A stretch of 64,000 bases of DNA from Falsirhodobacter halotolerans (GTDB lineage: Bacteria; Pseudomonadota; Alphaproteobacteria; Rhodobacterales; Rhodobacteraceae): positions 2,391,001 through 2,455,000 of the forward strand of contig NZ_JALJAZ010000001.1 of the NCBI RefSeq assembly GCF_022899245.1. Reading direction: 5' to 3'. The notes below the pieces were generated by a model. It saw only the letters and a program-made list of their open reading frames with translations, ran no database searches and had not been told where the DNA came from. Below are positions 60,979 through 64,000 of this stretch, in pieces; position 1 is the stretch's first letter; each line of letters begins with the position of its first letter. Made by a program: the position numbers and the translations under genes.

Positions 60979-63210
60979 TCAGCGTTTGCGGGAGATCACA
61001 CGCCGTTTGCGGTCCATCTTGGCGGGTTTCCGCGGGGAAAACCGGCCCTTCCTGCGGGGGCTGCGCGGCAAGGTGTCGCCCTCCACCTCCAGCAGCTCCA
61101 GCATCAGTCCGCCGGTGATCGGCGCGGCCTCGACCAGACGGACCAGAACGCGCTGGCCCACCCCCAGCACGCGACCCGAATCAGCCCCGATCAGGGCATG
61201 GGCGTCGGCGTCGTGATGGAAGAACTCATGCCCCAAGGACCGGATCGGGATCAGGCCGTCCGCCCCCGTCTCGTCCAGCTTCACGAACAGGCCGAAGCGT
61301 TGCACGCCGGAAATCCGTCCCGTGAACTCCGCCCCGATGCGGTCCGACAGCCAGGCGGCCAGATAGCGGTCGTTGGTGTCGCGTTCGGCCAGCATGGACC
61401 GGCGTTCGGTGTCGGAGATCATCTTGGCCGTGTCGCCCAGATTTTCGGTGTCGAACCCCGACAGCCCGTCATCGCCCCAACCATGCCCCGAAATCAGCGC
61501 GCGATGCACGATCAGGTCGGAATAGCGGCGGATCGGCGAGGTGAAATGCGCGTAATTCTTCAGCGCCAGCCCGAAATGGCCGAAATTCTCGGGGTGGTAA
61601 TAGGCCTGCGTCATGGACCGCAGCGTGGTCAGGTTCATCAACTCGTCGAAGTCGGTGTTTTCGGCCTGCGACAAAAGCTTGTTCAGATGCGCGGTCTTCA
61701 GGACCTGCCCCTTGGCCAGCGTGAAGCCCGAGGCCTCAGCCACCTCGCGCAGGGCGTCCAGTTTCTCGGGGCTCGGCTCCTCATGCACGCGGAACAAGAG
61801 CGGACGGCGCAGGCGGATCAGTTCCTCGGCGGCGGCCACATTGGCGAGGATCATGAACTCCTCAATCAGCTTGTGCGCGTCCAGCCGCTCGCGGAAGGCG
61901 ACGGAGGAGACCTTGCCCTCCTCGGTCAACTCGATCCGCCGTTCCGGCAGGTCGAGGTTCAGCGGCTGACGCCGGTCGCGCGCAGTCATTGCGGCGGCCG
62001 AGGCGGCGTAAAGCGGCGCGATCACCCGCGCCATCATCGGGGCCGTCCGGTCGTCCGGCGTGCCGTCCTGCGCCGCCTGCACCTGACCATAGGTCAGGCT
62101 GGCGGCGGACCGCATCATTCCGCGCACGAACCGGTGCGACAGCTTGTTGCCGTCCGCGTCCAGCACCATCCGCACCGCCAGACAAGGGCGATCCACCCCT
62201 TCATGCAGCGAACAGAGATCCCCCGACAGCGTATCGGGCAGCATCGGCACCACCCGGTCGGGGAAATAGGTGGAGTTGCCGCGCCGCCGCGCCTCGCGGT
62301 CCAGCGCCGATCCGGGGCGGACGTAATGGGCGACATCGGCAATGGCGACCCAGACGACATGGCCGCCCGCATTGGCCGGATCGGGGTCGGCTTCGGCAAA
62401 CACCGCGTCGTCGTGATCGCGGGCATCGGCCGGGTCGATGGTGACCAGCGGCAGGTCGCGCAGATCGGTCCGCGCGCCCATCGGCGCGGGCTGGGCCGCG
62501 TCCGCCTCCGCCACCACCGCGTCGGGGAAATGGTCGGGAATGCCATGCTGGTGGATCGCGATCAACGAGATCGCCCGCGGGGCGGTCGGATCCCCCAGCC
62601 GCGCCACGATCCGCGCGCGCGGCAGGCCAAGGCGCTTGGACGCCGCCTCCGCCTCCACCAGTTCGCCGTCCCGCGCGCCATCGGTGTCGTCGCGCCCGAC
62701 GGTCCATTCCTTGTCCTGCCCCTTGTCGACGGGCACGATGCGTCCGCCCTCGGACCCCGCACGGAACACGCCCAGAATGCGCAGCGGGTTGGAACCGATC
62801 TTGCGGATCAGACGCCCGTCATAGGCGTGATCCTCCCCCTCCACCGCCGTCAGGCGTGCCAGAACGCGGTCGCCCGCGCCCAAGGCGTCGGATGGGGCCG
62901 CGCGCATCAGGATGCGGGGCGGATCGCCCTCCCCCTCCCATTCCAGCGGGGTGGCGAACAGATCGCCCGCCGCATCGGGGCCGGTCACGCGCAGGATGGT
63001 CACGGGGGGCAGCGTGCCCGCCTCGCGGAAGGCGCGGCGGGTGCGGGTCAGCGCGCCCTCGCCCTCCATCTCCTTCAGCAGACGCTTCAGCTCGATGCGC
63101 AGGGCACCCCCCTTGATGCCGAAGGCCTTGGCGATGTCGCGCTTGGCCGTCTGCGTCGGGTGATCGGTGATCCACTGGCGGATCTGGTCTTTGGTGGGAA
63201 GCTGGTCCAT
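60979..63210 (-). CDS. rnr: Ribonuclease R
   Basis: 743 residues. N-terminal winged-helix domain (about 1-65), cold-shock domains (about 70-240), RNB domain (about 250-580) with catalytic Asp residues in TIDPADARDHDDAV (257-270), S1 domain (about 625-710) and a Lys/Arg-rich tail. Processive 3'-5' exoribonuclease that degrades structured RNA, including in rRNA quality control and trans-translation (see smpB). Shorter than E. coli RNase R (813) mainly at the ends. Confidence 0.96.
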   Translation of the reverse strand: MDQLPTKDQIRQWITDHPTQTAKRDIAKAFGIKGGALRIELKRLLKEMEGEGALTRTRRAFREAGTLPPVTILRVTGPDAAGDLFATPLEWEGEGDPPRILMRAAPSDALGAGDRVLARLTAVEGEDHAYDGRLIRKIGSNPLRILGVFRAGSEGGRIVPVDKGQDKEWTVGRDDTDGARDGELVEAEAASKRLGLPRARIVARLGDPTAPRAISLIAIHQHGIPDHFPDAVVAEADAAQPAPMGARTDLRDLPLVTIDPADARDHDDAVFAEADPDPANAGGHVVWVAIADVAHYVRPGSALDREARRRGNSTYFPDRVVPMLPDTLSGDLCSLHEGVDRPCLAVRMVLDADGNKLSHRFVRGMMRSAASLTYGQVQAAQDGTPDDRTAPMMARVIAPLYAASAAAMTARDRRQPLNLDLPERRIELTEEGKVSSVAFRERLDAHKLIEEFMILANVAAAEELIRLRRPLLFRVHEEPSPEKLDALREVAEASGFTLAKGQVLKTAHLNKLLSQAENTDFDELMNLTTLRSMTQAYYHPENFGHFGLALKNYAHFTSPIRRYSDLIVHRALISGHGWGDDGLSGFDTENLGDTAKMISDTERRSMLAERDTNDRYLAAWLSDRIGAEFTGRISGVQRFGLFVKLDETGADGLIPIRSLGHEFFHHDADAHALIGADSGRVLGVGQRVLVRLVEAAPITGGLMLELLEVEGDTLPRSPRRKGRFSPRKPAKMDRKRRVISRKR

Positions 63211-63258
63211 CCCCCGCAGCTAGCACGCGGCGGGGGGCACGTCACGCGCGAACGCGCG

Positions 63259-63627
63259 TCAGCTGCCTTGGGGCGAGGACGTCTCCACGCAATGACGACG
63301 AAAGGCGCGCTTCAAAAGGTCCAGTTCGGCCCGCAGCGCCGCCACTTCGGCCCGCAGGTCGTCTTCGGCCCCGTGGCCCGCCGCCACGGCGAAATGGCCG
63401 ATCACCGTGCCGTCCACCAGCCGGATCAGGAAGGTCTGCACCCCATCCTCCAGCAGCTCGGTGGGAACGGGGACAGAGATGCGGTGCCCCGCCTCCCCCT
63501 CGTTCGTGACGGTCACCCCGCCCACGGGCGCGCCGTGCAGCAGCACCTCCACCTCGGGCGTATCAAGGCCTTGCACGGTGCCGTGCCAGATGCCCGCGCG
63601 AAATCCCTCGTGTTTCAGGATGGCCAT
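63259..63627 (-). CDS. Hypothetical protein with C-terminal coiled coil
   Basis: 122 residues. The N-terminal part (about 1-75) looks like a small beta-sandwich (GIWHGTVQGLDTPEVEVLLHGAPVGGVTV); a probable coiled coil follows (about 85-108: DDLRAEVAALRAELDLLKRAF). No known domain. One base separates it from the upstream DUF6478-like gene, so the two form an operon; rnr follows 48 nt downstream. Confidence 0.75.
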   Translation of the reverse strand: MAILKHEGFRAGIWHGTVQGLDTPEVEVLLHGAPVGGVTVTNEGEAGHRISVPVPTELLEDGVQTFLIRLVDGTVIGHFAVAAGHGAEDDLRAEVAALRAELDLLKRAFRRHCVETSSPQGS

Positions 63628-63628
63628 G

Positions 63629-64000
63629 TCAGATCTCCGCTCGGGGGCGACGGGTCAGGGTCAGGTCGTGCAACGTGATCCGGTTCATGCGCGGATCCTG
63701 CACGATCAGATCCAGCCACATCTTCTCCACCCGCGTTTCGTTCATGCGGGTATAGGCAAGGTCGAATTCGGCAATCGCGCGGTCGTCCTCGATCACGATG
63801 TCGCGGATCACCTGTTCGGTGTTGGGGCCGTGCCGCACGTTCAAACGGGCGATCAGGCGGGCGGGCCGCTCCTCCTCCAGATCCATGGTCAGGCAGACGA
63901 GGTGCTTCAGCCGCAGGCCCTGCACCGCCTCGGGCGGCAGGTCGATGGCCAGCGACAGGAACGATCCGGCAAAGCCGAACACCTCCATGTCCACGCCGAA
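63629..64000 (-). CDS. DUF6478-like hypothetical protein, 5' part cut by window edge
   Basis: The frame is open to position 64000, so only the C-terminal ~123 residues are visible (FGVDMEVFGFAGSF onwards). NVRHGPNTEQVIRDI, FDLAYTRMNETRVEKMWLDLI and ITLHDLTLTRRPRAEI recall a Rhodobacterales family of unknown function (DUF6478), named from memory. Probably beta-sandwich. Paired with the following small gene. Confidence 0.65.
   Translation of the reverse strand, partial: FGVDMEVFGFAGSFLSLAIDLPPEAVQGLRLKHLVCLTMDLEEERPARLIARLNVRHGPNTEQVIRDIVIEDDRAIAEFDLAYTRMNETRVEKMWLDLIVQDPRMNRITLHDLTLTRRPRAEI

Noticed and set aside
60979-63678. Very long open frames opposite real genes, for example plus strand 61198-63678, 30893-33064, 25788-27746, 22529-24322 and 21162-22622, and minus strand 6904-8643
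   Set aside because: They are antisense to clearly recognised proteins, are rich in Arg, Gly, Pro and His without any domain, and arise because stops are rare in GC-rich DNA.

Overview
The window is GC-rich, densely packed alphaproteobacterial chromosome. The gene content points to the order Rhodobacterales (Paracoccaceae/Roseobacter-type): a CcrM-type methyltransferase next to rnhB, the NspC/carboxyspermidine route to spermidine, a stand-alone MnmD beside a separate FAD oxidase, IalB-, DUF2794- and DUF6478-like proteins, glnK-amtB and a PrtD/HlyD secretion pair. I cannot name a species. I see no tRNA, rRNA, insertion sequence, prophage or CRISPR array, and no stretch over 300 bases without a gene.

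Layout. 1-3535: end of ccrM, rnhB, and a two-gene polyamine operon. 3575-10411: an RpiR-type regulator facing an operon of two 5-formyl-THF-cycloligase-like paralogues that flank an NMT1/THI5-type ABC importer (binding protein, ATPase, fused double permease), followed by lrgA/lrgB. A tandem inverted-repeat operator overlaps the promoter between them; this is the most interesting part of the window. 10412-14871: six co-oriented minus-strand genes (yaiI, S-formylglutathione hydrolase, AEC transporter, OmpA-like protein, GNAT, CinA-like). 14992-18752: map, then HAD phosphatase, rsmD and ferredoxin reductase in an overlapping operon, then a Prx5-type peroxiredoxin. 18749-24220: COG3146 protein, GDPD, RidA, and a type I secretion HlyD/PrtD pair. 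24323-31259: mlaA-mlaC, a class A penicillin-binding protein, glnK-amtB and an aromatic aminotransferase. 31259-36228: smpB, dapA, slt, an EamA transporter and mnmD. 36295-42519: FAD oxidase, endonuclease/phosphatase-type protein, leuD-leuC, a secreted unknown, rsfS-rlmH and a GNAT. 42516-49916: alpha-glucosidase, MFS transporter, a small membrane protein with GT4 and GT29-like glycosyltransferases, asd, DUF1284, TM2 protein and carbonic anhydrase. 50165-55765: M17 aminopeptidase with NlpC/P60 hydrolase, DUF2794, IalB-like, rlmN, DUF2945 and a LOG-family protein. 55863-64000: dapD, GlsB-like, dapE, a NYN-LOTUS protein, I78 inhibitor, an MltB-type transglycosylase, rnr and two Rhodobacterales hypothetical proteins, the last cut by the window edge.

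How the genes work together. Several serve cell-wall and diaminopimelate metabolism (dapA, dapD, dapE, asd, PBP1A, Slt, MltB-type, NlpC/P60, M17). Others act in translation and RNA care (rsmD, rlmH, rlmN, rsfS, smpB, mnmD, map, RNase R, RNase HII). Nitrogen sensing and ammonium uptake are linked through glnK-amtB. Most genes sit in short operons with 1-4 nt start/stop overlaps.
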